A stretch of 64,000 nucleotides of DNA, taken from the NCBI GenBank assembly GCA_963693285.1, contig OY848921.1:4087497-4151496 (forward strand), given 5' to 3'. The notes below the pieces were generated by a model. That model saw only the letters and a list, made by a program, of their open reading frames with translations. It made no database searches and had not been told where the DNA came from. The position numbers and the translations under genes are program-made. Source of the stretch: Xestospongia muta (taxonomy: Eukaryota > Porifera > Demospongiae > Haplosclerida > Petrosiidae). Shown piece by piece: positions 11,184 through 25,400 of the stretch. Numbering within the stretch: the stretch's first letter is position 1; the number at the start of each line of letters is the position of its first letter.

Positions 11184-14100
11184 CTGTAACAATAAACATA
11201 CATTTACTAATGATTATATACCATATTATGTAGTGATATAATTCTTTACCATATACAAATGAGGTCACATGCACTGAAAGTCTTAAGGTACAATTTAATG
11301 AGCAATTACTGTGGTCATCATCACCATTTTCTCCTTTCAGTTCTCTCTTCATTTTAGTAGCAACATTCTTTTCTCCACACTCCTCAACTGCTTTTGTTAA
11401 CTCATCTAATGTTGGCTGACTAGAATGGCATGTTATCCAGCAGCTTAATGTTTCTTCTAAGACCCAGTCATGATTCTTGCTTACTCTATATGATGACAAC
11501 AGCTTCTTTCTATCATCAAGAGGAACATGTAAAAGTGGAGCAAGGGATTCCCAGTTAGATGACTTAAATCCACACTTATGAAGGAACAAGAAAGCTTTGT
11601 TAGCATTGAGTTCTGTGTTAAAAGATAGATGTCATCAATTGTACAAGTACTGACGTATATGTGTGGATCACTCTTGTTTATCTAAACTAATGCAAATCGC
11701 TAAACTTACCATTACTTCCTTCAGTAGTATTGTTTGTAGCCACATTAACACTTTGCTTCTCTGTAGTAATGATCCTTGGCACATTGGCACTTTGCTTTGC
11801 CAGAGTAATGCTGTCCAGCACATTGGCACTTTGGTCTCCTATATTAATATACACAACAATATTTACAATATAATTGATATAAAAAGAATCATCTTGCTTT
11901 TATTTAACAAAGTAAAACTAAATTCATTTTATAAGGAATCAATCATAAATTGTTAAATTGCCTATGAATGGATAGTGTTTGGTCTGGACATAAATCTATT
12001 ACTGGGCAATGCACTTTGAGCTTGGAAATAACAGTGACCACTGTCAAAACTTGACAACAGAACTAGAACGTAACTGTTAATGAAATACTTATGATGTAAG
12101 CTGCTAACATGAAAAACATGAAATTTACAATAGAGCTGTTATAGCTCACCAGTCTTTTCAGTACTGTTAGGCTCATTTCTAGTAAGATACTTTTGACCAT
12201 CTAGAATGGTAAATAAATGGAAGTATCACATGTGTAAATTATAAATTAGCTGGACTTTACCAAATGTCTGAGGACTAACAAGATGTTCAGAACCTTTCAC
12301 ATGTTGCTCTGTGTGAATACCTAGGCATAAGAATGCTATTATAAAATAGATAGACTAGATTTTGTACTCACATGTAGCAATCTGTTGCCCAGTGCTTTCT
12401 TGTTTTAGTGGCTCATGTATATTTGCAGCCAATTCATAATTCTCAATTAATGGCCCCTTAACGACATCTATAATTGTTTCCCAAGTAATTGGAGTAGCTT
12501 CTCCATTCAATTCCATCCACTTAGTAAGGACTTTGGAAAGTTTTACTTGATTATCTTGATGGCTCTGTTGCAAACCATTAAGAAAATTAGTAGGGACCTC
12601 TAGACCAAGGCCAATCTGATACCATTTGGCATCAATAGGAACTAGCACATTTAAAACATCATGATAATTAGGCTTTTCCACTGTAAAATAAAAATTAAAT
12701 AGTAAATAACTTGTATAATTACAACTGAATACTTACATAATTTAGGACAACAACTCATGTCCTTGTACTCTTGATGATTGGTACTACCACCTGAAAATAA
12801 TAAGGAATATTAGAATATACATATCACTACACTTTGTATCATGCATATCACTATTTTACTAAGCATGGCTATTGAAAACAGCTAAGGCATGTAACTAAAT
12901 CTTGATGGAAACTGACAAGAGAAAACACACCCACATACATATGATATATATATATAACATTAAAGATTAACTTTTGGATATGGATAATATTATTCAACAA
13001 ATTGCATACCAGTAATCCATGATAGACGTCACGCTTGAAAATTGGATATATTCTGCTTATTTCAGAAAACTTCTGAAGCTTAACTTGTGATAAACCCTCA
13101 TTAGAAATGACACCATACTTGGACATTTCTTGAAATGTGAGTAGTCCCCCACTGACATCATCTCCACTTCGTATTTTACAAAATAGAACCATCAACTCAT
13201 TGACTACCTGGATGAGACTGTAAGGATCAATGAAAACAAGATCAGTCACTCCTGGATAGTAAAGAATAGAATTAATGACATGCAAATAGTTCAAAGCACT
13301 TTCAAATTCATCTTCCAAACTTAGGTCTTTACCAAAAGACCTGCAATCTTTCAATGTGAGTATACCACAAGAGTTACGAGCTTTATGACGGATAAGAATT
13401 TCATAAGCATACCAAGTTAGTGGAATGCTAACTTCAAAAGCATTTGTACTTAATTCATCACGAATCTTCTTAATAACTTCATCTTCAAAATTTCCTTTTG
13501 ACGCATTACGACCATCAACTTCATATGGAATTTCATTATGGCCAACATTGTGACAAAGCAAATTATCTGCTATGCTTTGAAAAATTTGATTTAATCGAGT
13601 ATATTTATCTTCAATGCTTTCAATATTTTTTCCCTCCTTTTGGAGCTGTTCAAATTTATCTCGATGAGTAGCAATGGTCATAACATGCACTTTTGCTGGT
13701 GATTTATCTGCAGGCTTAGGAAAACTGTTGTTACCACTAGTAACAGCCAGTTGTTGTCTGTTTAAACTCACCATACTTATGAGACGTTTTAGAAGAGTCT
13801 CAATTGATATTGAATGCTCACTTGCTATGTATTTCTTGCCACCTTCACACTGCAATTCAGAAGAAGACTGGGCAGAAAGGTCATCTGCTAAACTGATAAC
13901 TAACATAAGGATTGATGCATAAGGTATAAAAGCTTGTAAGATCTGTTGAAATTGAATTTGACCCCCAGAATCAATAAAATAAAGCCACTCTTCACAGAGT
14001 GTTAATTTTTCATTCCTGCTAGATGCTTCATTAAGAAGTTCTGACAACTCCTTTACTACAACATAATCTTCGTCAGTGTTTGCACTTGGGAGGCTAACAT

Positions 14101-16358
14101 GATGATCCAGCTCTTGTGATTTTGTGCTTTTATCATTGAGACTGTCATTATGAAACTCCTTTACTGCACCATCATCAACTTTATTAGTGTTTTCACCTAG
14201 GGTACTAACATGTTGATCCAAATCTCCTTCATCAATATTATGATTCAGCTCTTGTGGTTCCGTGCTTCCATAATTGAGGCTGCCATTTTGTGCTTCATTG
14301 GTGTCATTGGTATATTGAGACTTGTTATTTTCCTCTTCTTGATTATCTTTCATTTTAGACTTGATATAGTTGGCAAAAAGTGTAACTATTTTATCATTCT
14401 TGTCATCCCTGACCAGTTCCCACTTCTTTTCTTTATTTTTACCAAATTTCTGTGCTGAAAAGTCTCCCACAGCTCCCATTGCTATGTGCGGATGCTCAAT
14501 AACACCAGTACTGTCAGTATTTTCATAACGCTGAGAGAGAACAAGACATTTCACGGAGGTTTTACCAACTCGAGCTGGACCTTGTACCAGGGCCTTGGAA
14601 ATTCTAGCTTTGACTAATCCACCCTTTTCGATGGCTTTTTGAAGATGATGGTGATCTATGGAAATATATGTATACATATTGTATGAGCTTGTATAAAAAA
14701 GCCTTAGTATTGGCCTGGCCAAAATGTTTTGTGAGAAGAATGTTATATGCTTGTCAATTTTAACTATCATAACTCCACATATGTCCAGTTGTATGTACAA
14801 AATAATAATTCATTCTATTATAGGGTATTGTTGTCTGGTAGCACATTATGAGAATATACATGAAGGTATATCAAAGATTATCATAGCAACAACCATGGTA
14901 TACCAAAAATGTTTAGTTTAGTTAATGTTGTTGTATTGGTTTAGTTATTTCGCACATGCATTGCATGATAACATTGCAAATTATAAATTCAGTCATGGTG
15001 TATTAGGATCTAAGAGTTAACAAGAAAAAGAACTAAGATGAAAATTTAGTTGGTAAATATTTCTTCTTTGAGTATATATCTAGGCCATGTACCAAAAATA
15101 GCACACTAAAATCTGCCTATTTTGAAAGCTAAAATGTATATGTAAGCTAACCAAATATCTTTGTCTAAGCTTCATTTTAACTACATTGAATATTTTGTCA
15201 TCAAATTTGTCTTGAAGCCATAGTCACAGTAACTTTAAGGGAGCTGCAATCATTCTGCCTGCATGCTTGCATATCTTATGCCACCATATTTATTTGTTTT
15301 CAAAATTGGAGCAAATAATGATAATTTATAATTAAATTGCAACAATCATATCTTTTTCTTCATTAATTGATCAACACAACCAATTACCTAATTCAAATAT
15401 TCTTAATTGCCTAACTAATAATTAATTTAAAAATTATAGTAACTAACCTATTCTCTTATCTAAGGTAGTGTCTTCTTGATTGTCTGTAAGAAAAAGTTAA
15501 TATCATCATTAAAATCAATACCAGCAAATTAGTATTCTAATGTATTATGGTTTAAAGAGGTAACAAGTAATCATTATTATTCATATTACATACCAAAAGT
15601 TAGAAAACAAATAAAAGATAATAGCATAACATCTTGTAAACACATTCTAATAAAGAACAGTAAAACAACAACAGTCAATCAAATTTTCAAAGATAACTGT
15701 AGTAGAACTGAACTAGTTAGCTAGGACCATATTATGCTATTATCTTTACCATATAAATGTATTTTTGGCATTGTCATAGTCATTCTTAGGTTCATATAAA
15801 GTTTTCAATACTTATTTTTATTCTTTTTAAACAGAGCATGGCTATGAAGATCTACAAGATATTGAATGGCTAAGTAACATTTTAATATGATAATTGTAAT
15901 GATGCATTTTATGTCAACCATTTTGTTCTGTGTAGATGTAACATGCTGTAAGTAAAGTTAAGCAGGATAGTGGCACAAAATATAAATATATGAGCTGAAT
16001 CTAATGCTATTAACAACTACACAACTCTATATAATAAATCATTGCCTATTGTGGATCCCCAATATTGCTGCCACAATACATTCTGTTTCAGTTTAATAAT
16101 ATCCCAGTATTTCAATCTTAATGAGATCTGTTGACTTTGCATGTTGCTTGGAATAATAAAAATAATAAAACAGAACATCATGTCATACCTACATAGACAG
16201 TGCTACCACCTGTCTAATGCTTCTATTCTAAATATGGTGGCTATTTTTGATACATTTATGTTAATAGAATGTACTGATTATTTTAACAATGTCTTACGAG
16301 TAGTGGTCAATAGTTCCAAGATATCATCATAACAAATGTCACCACTTTCCTCTGACAT
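11047..16358 (-). CDS. P-loop GTPase / Death domain / transmembrane protein
   Basis: Multi-exon minus-strand gene. Proposed first exon 16358-16298 (starts MSEESGDICYDD), then 15483-15448, then the large nucleotide-binding exon 14655-13010; these three join in one frame. Later exons: about 12790-12739, Death domain 12680-12372, linkers near 12321-12262, 12200-12150 and 11838-11711, second Death domain 11612-11250, and transmembrane tail 11183-11047. The layout suggests a membrane-anchored intracellular signalling or scaffold protein that recruits partners by Death-Death contacts; this is inferred from domains. The junction between the large exon and 12790 did not fit in phase by my reading, so an exon or border is missing there. 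It may be spliced to the ankyrin-Roc gene upstream. Confidence 0.65.
11250..11612 (-). CDS. C-terminal Death-like domain exon
   Basis: Starts ELNANKAF after an ACAG acceptor and continues NWESLAPLLHVPLDDRKKL, LDELTKAVEECGEKNVATKM, a Death-domain fold. The donor is GTAAAG at 11249. A close relative, damaged by a microsatellite, lies at 41802-42116. Confidence 0.7.
11711..11838 (-). CDS. linker exon with three 13-residue repeats
   Basis: Between ATAG and GTAAGTT, the exon encodes three in-frame units of 13 codons (39 bases each), starting QSANVL, QSANVP and QSVNVA. It is a Ser/Thr/Asn-rich spacer between Death domains and is probably disordered. Confidence 0.65.
12372..12680 (-). CDS. Death domain exon
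   Basis: An exon of 103 codons with the Death-fold pattern common in sponge proteins: VLVPIDAKWYQIGLGLEVP, a helix with LSKVLTKWMEL, then ITWETIIDVVKGPLI. The TTTTACAG acceptor and GTGAGT donor are clear. It belongs to the 11.0-16.4 kb gene and is related to the Death exon at 16515-16787. Confidence 0.75.
13010..14655 (-). CDS. Roc/COR-like nucleotide-binding exon
   Basis: A single exon of 1646 bases. The Walker A/G1 motif GPARVGKTSVKC is near the start. A G3-like DSGGQ follows in WLYFIDSGGQIQFQQI, and a G4-like THRD in TIATHRDKFEQL. A charged, low-complexity insert of about 110 residues, rich in N, E and D, separates G1 from G3. The C-terminal part (WYAYEILIRHKA onward) looks like the winged-helix or COR portion of Roc-COR/STAND proteins. 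Acceptor ATAG/ATCACC and donor CTG/GTATGC border the exon. Confidence 0.75.
14660..15440. other. intron, no internal gene
   Basis: Sequence between the second and third exons of the P-loop/Death gene. AT-rich; nothing recognised in it. Confidence 0.5.
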
Positions 16359-16479
16359 AGCTGCATAAACAATAGCATAGAATAACTATGATGATTTCAC
16401 GAAGGCAATGGTAAGTAAAGTATCACTATTAAGTAATTTCTCTTATTAAAATGAAACACAAAATACAACAAAAATACAA

Positions 16480-19400
16480 TTACCTTATTATACTGAGATT
16501 ATATAAGCACTCACATTTTAAAAACTTTTCCATCTCCATCAAAATAAATTTACTTTCAATGGGTGGATTTTCTAGTACTTCTAAAATTGTGTTCCAAGTG
16601 ACAGGTTTAGGCATTGTTTCCATCCAAATTTGAAGTACTTCACCAAGTTTTTCAATGTCACTTGAAGTCTTACTTTGTAAAGAGGCCAGTAATGTGTATT
16701 GAATTCCAAGACATTCACCAATAATATACCATCTAAATGCAATATCTGACATTAGTTGTATGAGATCAGATTTGCTAGGAGGTTTTTCTAATAAAAGGAA
16801 AAATAGAGTCACCAGGAACAAAAATATATATGTACACATACTAACTATTTAAGAAAGCTACCACTGCCTACATAATATCCTTAGATATATGCATACAAAC
16901 ATATCTATCAAACCTTTTAGACTTGAAATGTTTCTAGATTGAAGGCAATCTTTTGAGAGTTTTATTATCTCATCATGTGTTAAACGACGACTTGAGAGAA
17001 CCTTAAATTCAATAAAATATATCTTTTTAAATAATGGATCAGATAATAAATTAACTCAGTAATTGATTGTGGTCAAACATAAAGATGTATAGGCTCATAT
17101 ATCATATATTAATGAAGATATGTACTAAAACTTACTAAAGGATTTCGTCCAGTGAAAAAGCTATAGTCATTAAGATGACTGGCAACATCAGAATAGGTGC
17201 TTCCTTTGGATGTATTATAACATGCCATTATACTGGGAGAAAATTCTTGTATGTGTTGAAGAAATCTCTCTGGAATAATTTGATTAGCTTTGTTATTAGA
17301 GAATAAGGCATGGATGACTGCTGGTGCAAGGGAGATGTATGGCTCGTGTGGGCAAATGTGTTTGACATTGATTGGACTGTCTTGAACTTCATTATGGTCA
17401 AATATTTCCTCGTTAAATAGCATTCCACAAGCTATATCATTTACTTGATAGAGTATTCGTTCAGAAATGATCTTACTACGAATGTTAGCTAAAGATCCAG
17501 AAGGAATGATGTACTCATTGATTTTACATGGACAAAATTGCTTTTGAAGAGAAAGAACCAGTTTTATAACAGAGCAACATATTCTTTGACTTTCAACTCC
17601 TTTGGTATTGGAAACAAATACAGTGACACATCTGTTATTATCTGTCATTTCCACTACTATATCACTGATATGTTTCCAATAAATACCGTTCTTCCAGACT
17701 ATACAATGACGATTCAACTGGTATACAGTAGACTCTATGGCTAATTCACTAGCTTTACGGTGACTAGGAAAACAAAACAGATATACTAGTCTAAGCAAAA
17801 GAACGTGGAGGAAGCGAACAGAAAGGAATTGAAATGGATTAGGACAATACAAGCACCAACCAAATCCACATTCGAAATGATCATTTAAATCTGAAGGAGG
17901 CTCAGCAGTGATAAGAGCTGGAAAGAAAAGAACATCATCATTAGAAACACGATCTGATGAAGACAGGTTGGTAAAAATAGTATTCAGAGTGTCTGAATCG
18001 ATAACATGACAAAATTCCATGTTCATTAAAAAATCAATAAGCATACTTGTGTCATATTGTGGAAAGAGCTCTTGTAAAACAGAAACACGGATAATGCCAG
18101 TGTTGTTAGAGGTTGGTCTAGGAAGACGCTTGATGTTCTTATTAAAAAGAACGCCATTAACGTCAGCAAGTAGGTTTGATTTGTTGAGTATAATCCAAGT
18201 ATTAGATACTATTTTATTTCTCAGAAACAGAACTAGACCTTTGTCACTGAGAATTGACAAGTAGTCAAACAAAACTCTTTCATCTGAACAGAGGGAAGGA
18301 TCTCCAAGAGCTTTTAGACTTTCAATAAGCTCCGCAAGGCTAATAGCTACTTTCTGCAGCTTTTGGAGGTATGCATAATGCACATGACAATAATAACTAA
18401 TGCTATCAGACTTATCAAGAACAGCCCTACAACTTTCACGAAGGTGAACAATGAATTCAGGGAAACCTTTTCCACCTGGGCGATGACATTCCAAGGCAAC
18501 AAAACCTCTATACTCTTGTTTATGAATGGCATCCTTAACAACATAATTGACATGCAACTTGAATTCATCATAACTGTTGGTAAATAGATCAGCATAGCTT
18601 CCAACGACAATCACTTGAGATGGTCTGGATAAATTAGAGCATGCATTTTCAATAAAGTTTAACCAGTAATGCAATTGTTTCTCAAAGTAGTCGAAACCTT
18701 TGGTTGAATCTATCACTATTGTAAAAACTGCAGGAGTTCTCCACATAAGATTCTCCAGAACAGCTGCATGACTACTATAATATTCTTGATAACCAGCAAA
18801 ATCATAAAGAATAATATTGCCAAGTTCATGACTACGAATATTATGATAGTTAATACCGGCAGTTTCCAATTGCACACCATCAATGCATTGAGAAGGGTTG
18901 TAGTGATAATCAGCAGGTTTATCAGCACGATATATAATGCATTGGGCTAATGAACTCTTTCCAGCTGACATGTTTCCACAAAAAAATAGTTTTCTATATG
19001 AATCAACTGGATAGTCTTGATGATTTTTCTCAAATGGCTCAAACATCTTCAATATTTCAAATCTGTTTGGATCATGTAGTCGTACTTGTTCTAGTGGTGT
19101 ATTCTGATGATGGTTACGAGCAAGTGGATCGACTATCCCAGTGTGAAGTAGATATGAAATCACATCTATTTTACTGGTTGCACAAGCAAGATGTAATAGA
19201 GAGTCCCCATTCTGTAAAGAATAAAAATACAATTACATTTATTAATTAATGTAGTCTAGATTATACATGTGTGATAGATACATAATGTTATATTATCTCC
19301 TTGTAGAGCAACAATGAAATTTTGTAAACAATTTTGTTATCAGAAGGTTAATTTCCCTTAAAATATAGATAGTTTAAAAGCAGTAGTGTTACATTGGATG

Positions 19401-22400
19401 TTCATTATTATGTGAAGCACATAAAAATCACTTTAATTAATTTTTATGAAGGCTAGGTCTATTGCTACATGCAAATTGTTGTGTATATTCTTCAAAGCAA
19501 TTCCAGTTTCTGTTGAAGAGACAATAATTTATTGCAGTGATGTATCATTTTTTTCTCAATTACTACTTTACTGGCAACAGTTATACTATTTCTATAGAAC
19601 ACTTTTTGTCATTTATTTTGGGCTTTAGTTCCTTCCCAACTATGAAAGATTTGGATTGTTGCTCTTTGAATTTTTGGTCAAAAACATGTTGTTAAAATTT
19701 TGAAGATTTGATGTAGTAGCTAGTTTGAGTATCAGTTTTGAATACCCCATTAAAATGTATCCCATTAAAACGTCATACTTGAACAATTGTAATGTGACTA
19801 ACTTTGTCCCTAGCATTCACGTCAACTTGTCCAACTTCAATTAATAACTTCAGAGCATCAACATGACCCTCCTCTGCTGCAACATGTGCTGGTACTTGTT
19901 TATGCTAGAAAACAAAAGAGGAAAAGTTAATCAATTACAAAATCACAAGAACTATCAAACAATAAACTATATAGTCAATGTAATAGTCACCAATACAGAA
20001 AATTATAGCTATTGTATTACAATATCAAATTGGACTGCAATACATATACAAAACACTCAACACAAACTTATAAACAGTAGATAAAATATCCTTATATGGA
20101 CACAGACAGCAAAATGCACCTTTGTAGTTTACAATCAGCACATTAAATGCAACTACTCATATGAAAACTTGTTGAAAAAATGTTCACAAATACAATTAGA
20201 ATTGTGAAATCTGCAAATATGCATTAAATCAAAATCAAAAATACTCATGATTATACAAAATGTAGCTGTGTTACTAGTCCTACATACTTCAATAAGCAAG
20301 TATTATCAAAGCATTGATTGACTGTATTTGTAGTTTATTCCAAGGGTAGAAATGATTGGATTAAGTAAATGTTACAAAATGAGCTGCTAAGTCTTTTAAT
20401 GTTTTGAGATATAAACAAAATTAAAAATAATGTGTCATAAAAACCACTCGACTGGCACCTCAATGAAGTGGTGATTTTTCTAATTCATAAATGACTACAA
20501 AACATCTTTCAATAAAATGCTGGCATTATCATATCATTATCTTATATAGCTGTTCCATAAAAATAATGATGAACCAAAAATGTGATTACTATTAAAGAAA
20601 TATAATTAATATAAAAGTTAAAACAAGCTAGAACTAGGAAGGAACCTTTTAAGTAATTAGAGAAAAATTACTAAGTTAATCAGAACTGAATTTTTCAGGT
20701 GTACAATAACGTAAACGTAAAAATCATCTTAAAATTACTTTGATAGTATTTTTGTTGCTGTAAAAGACTGGATTGTTGCTAATGTAGGATTTAGATTTTA
20801 GGGTGGGGGTTTAATAATGGAATAAAATGTATAATGTTCACAATACCACACTAGCAATCATTAGAATGTTTTGACACAATGGCATGCCATACTAATAGTA
20901 CTTCGATAAATACCAAGGTGCTTCAATCATATGTACTATTATACAGGCCACACCTACTGATAGGTGACAATGATTATACTTGTTAATCCTTTAATAAAAA
21001 CATTTAACCAACAAGTTGACATAGTAATTTCTAATAGCCATACCCACAATATTCTATATTTATCATATACTGATTAAAAAATAGTAACATGTAGTAATCT
21101 CTACACATAGTATATACTGACCATGTCACAAATATTGGGATCTGCATTGGAGCATAACAGTAGGTGTATGATATCACAGTAACCTCCTTTCGAGGCTAGA
21201 TGTAGAGCTGTTCGTTGATTCTAGAGGAGGTGCACAAGTATATATTGTGAATGATAATAGCATAAACATTTACAGATTACAATACATACCTATGACAAAA
21301 TAGATCATGTATTAAAATTAAAACAAGACTAAAATTGTAAAAAATTGTATTAAGAAATTTTTGGTTCTGTTAGTATTGCAATTGTTTTCCCTATTAAAAT
21401 TGTAAGATCTGAAGAACAACAAGAATTATACAAGTATTTGTTCTTGTTGATCGTAGTACAAGGGCTAGAAGGAAGTTGCCAAAATATTAAAATAGGCACA
21501 TTAATTAAAGGTTTGGGTCGAACAACTCCATGTTCACTAACATTTTATGACAATGTCAACAAGGTAATTGATAAAATTGATCATTTATTTAAAAATAAAA
21601 CAAGATTAAAATTCAAAAAAATTACTAAGATACTTTTGGCTGTGTTGGTATTGCAATAGTTCCCTTGTTAAAATTAGAAAGTTTAAAGTAGTTATGATAA
21701 AATGATAGAGAAGTCTTCTTGTTAAGGGTTGAACAAACTATATTTATAAGTTCTCAAGCTTAAATTGTTTAACATTTAGCATTTGAGTAGTCATGCACAG
21801 GCTGAAGTACTGACGGGCAAAATAAATTAAATTCATTGATTGATAAGTGTATAGGTGGTCATTGTATGCTTCATTCATTGCTTTCAATACTGACATATAT
21901 CTCTAAATAAAATACAAACTGTACATTGATGTTGTATACAAACACACATTTCAAAATATTCTTATAATTGTCTATAATGTAAAGTGTGCTAGTGAAACAA
22001 ACAGTAACTACAATTATCATAGGTATATTAATGAATTTTAAAAGTTTGGGGATAAGAAAGAATTGTGACTACAGTATTATTACTATAACAATTGTAACAC
22101 ATGGTATGAAACAGAAGATGAGTAAAATTGTAATATTTGGATCATAACTACAATCACTATTAATATTGATACCATTTTTAAACCACATCTCTTGGTAAAA
22201 CTGAAGACTTACACCTGTAATTTATGGTATGCCTCTATCTCAAAGTTAAAATGGGATTGGTTCACTATTTGCTGTGCTTCCTATACAAAAGTACTTGGGG
22301 TTTAGGTTTTGGAATGGGTCTAGTAACATCATAAAAGTATAGTATAATCCTGATTATACATACCTTTGATAAAATAGATCATGTATTAAAATTAAAACGA

Positions 22401-25400
22401 CTAAAATTTTTAAAAAAGGGATTAACATATTTTTGCTTGTGTTGGTATTGCAATTGTTTTCCCTATTAAAACTATAAGATTTGAAAAACAAGCTACATTA
22501 ATAAGTTCTCAAGCTTAAATTACTTAATACTTGCCATTTGAGTAGTTGTGATCAGGATGAAAGCTGGTGAAAACAGTAATTTAAATTCATTGATTGCTAA
22601 GTTGTGTATTATGTAAAACTATGATGTTAATCTATCTGTAATTAGAATATTGATTAAAGTACAAGTATAATAAACCTCCAACATTTTTCTAATATTATGA
22701 CAAGGGCAATGTTCTAATTCTACTGTATTGGCATATTCTTAAAAGATCTTTAAACTTTCATTACAATAGCATGTCAAAAATGAATATCTTCAAGAAGGGA
22801 AGAGGTCCATTTCATCAAGGGTTTTACACAATATTAACAAACACATCGATACTTACTTTGTTAACAAGGTCTAGATTGGCTCCTTTCTGTGCTAAAATCA
22901 AAACAATGTCTTTTTGTCCCATCTCTGCTGCTAACATGACAGGAGTAGATCCCTCCTAAAAACATAACATAATAAATCTATTAACACATAATAAGTAGAA
23001 CTAGAATAATAATTCATTTATTTATTTAAACATTATTAACCTCGCTACGCGTGGGAGCAAAGCGAGGTTACTGTAGTCTGTCAGTGTGTTTGTGTGTGTG
23101 TGAGTATGTGTGTCTGTTACCAAAGATTGTTTTTTTGAACTGCTATAACATAACAAGCGAACCATTAGCAGCTACCAATGTTTAGCAACAAATAGAAAAA
23201 CGTGTGGACTTTACAACAGTAGTATCAAGAACATCGTCAAGAAAAATTAAAGCTTAAAACTCGCAAAAGAATTTTCAGGCTGCAGAGGTGAAGGTACTGT
23301 TTCTCGAAAAGTAAAAAACTTAATGTGGAGATGTTTTAGTATGTTGTAAACAATCTTAGAGGAATACACATCAGCAAGACAGAAGGTCGTTGGTCGAAGC
23401 AATCGTCAGAAAAGTTCTGAGAAGTGTTTTCAGGATTGTACATGGATTTGGAGTGTAGTAACACATTCAGGAAACATCTACAAGCACTAAAAAACTGCTA
23501 CTAATAGTTAATATATATATATTTATATTTGTACTATGGGACGTTTTCAATGAACGTATCATCTTCAATTTACAATAAATTTTGTACATGAAATATTGAT
23601 ACATTTTAAAGGGTCATGTAAAGACTCAGAGAAACTTTCATCACAAATCTAGCACTTAATCTTGCTTGGCTATTGAATGATACTATCACTTACTCAGTTA
23701 CCACTTCACAGACATGGCAGGACTTATTCAGTTGTATTAGCCTTATTGTTTTCCCTTTGATAGAAGAGAAATGCTGAGTCATCAAACAACACTTTGTAAT
23801 GTGCATCACGTGATCATCAATAATTTCACCACACCTTGTCCAATCTTAAATGTACATGTACATGCACTCTGCAGTATAGATCTACACTGGGCACTGCAGC
23901 GATGTTAAGCACTTTAGTGCATTTTTATTTATGAAGCTCATTCATTTTGGATCCTAATTTTACTAAACAAGTGTATTCCTCTTTTTCCAGACAATAAATC
24001 TCAACAAATGATATAATTCAACAGTTTGAAAATATGCTTAGATGTCATCAGTAGAAACCTACTCCTGGATCATTGACTCATTATTTCCTTTAAAATGTTG
24101 TAATAATGATGTCATTATATTACATAAATTACTATATTTACACACGTGCACAAGCAGTAGTTACCAGAAACTCCTTTTTTTTATCAAACACATAGGTACG
24201 AGGCTAACGAACTACTTGCGAAGCCACTACTTATAAATATTCCATCATTTAAACTTTCTCTGCACATTGAGTATGGCTTTCCTAATTGGGTGCCATAATG
24301 TCTATGCTATATCTTCCCTAATGGTATTCATCTTGTCATACCTTACAGATTACCAAAATATAGAAATACATTGATTTAAATACCTTAGCAGTAATAACGT
24401 TGATATCGGCACCATGATAGACTAGTACTTCAGTGACACCTGTATGTCCGTTATAAGCTGAATGATGAAGGGGCACACCATCCATCCTATCGTAATAACA
24501 AACAATTTATTAACCACAGAATTAGACTACCACTAAGAAAATGAACTTTTCTTTTAAAACTAATGTTTGATTTTGATATCCTTTTTCTGTAAAAGGTACT
24601 TTAGCTTTTCTTACAATCATACATCAAACAATTAATAACTTGAAAGCATCAATTTTGTAAACTTATGAAGCCTATATTATATGTATAATATAAGAACCTG
24701 TAATTATATGAATGCCTTAATTAATTGAATATTCTGTACTTAACAAAGAACTACGTATACAGTGGAACCCTGTCTGCGAACACTCCTAAATTAAGGACAC
24801 CTGCGACTTATGGACAATATCCTGGGGTGGATTACATCCAGTACTATCCGTGTACTTAATTTCCCCCTGAATTAAGTACCCTCAATAATACAAAATGCAG
24901 ACGATTTTTCTGAAACGCGTGTGTACAAAATTAAGCCTCGGTCTCAGAAATGGACAGTGAGAGTGGTCACAGAAACTGCAGGATTAATAATTCCACAAAT
25001 CAAAGTACTATGCTTTATACTTTTTTCTTGATATTATATATACATGTCACAAAATAATCATGTAACTTATTATATTAACTTCTTGCTTGCCAGTTCATCA
25101 ATTATTTTACGGAGCCTTTTTAAATACTTGTCTCCTCCATATAAATTGATGGCAAAGGCAAAGCAAATTGCTCATGCAATGAACAAGCCAGAATTTTGTT
25201 AGAGACAAGTACTTATACACTCTTAACTGTTAGTTAATTAATTGGTTATTACTCATTTCTATAAGCACGTGTTTCTAGAATCTTCTAGAAGTCTTGTGGT
25301 TTATGTTTATTATATAACTTTGAATCGTATTGTTCATTATTAGTCTATTAGTCTGAATTATCTCTCTGTTGTTCATCTTGTTAAATAAAAGGGTTGTGTT

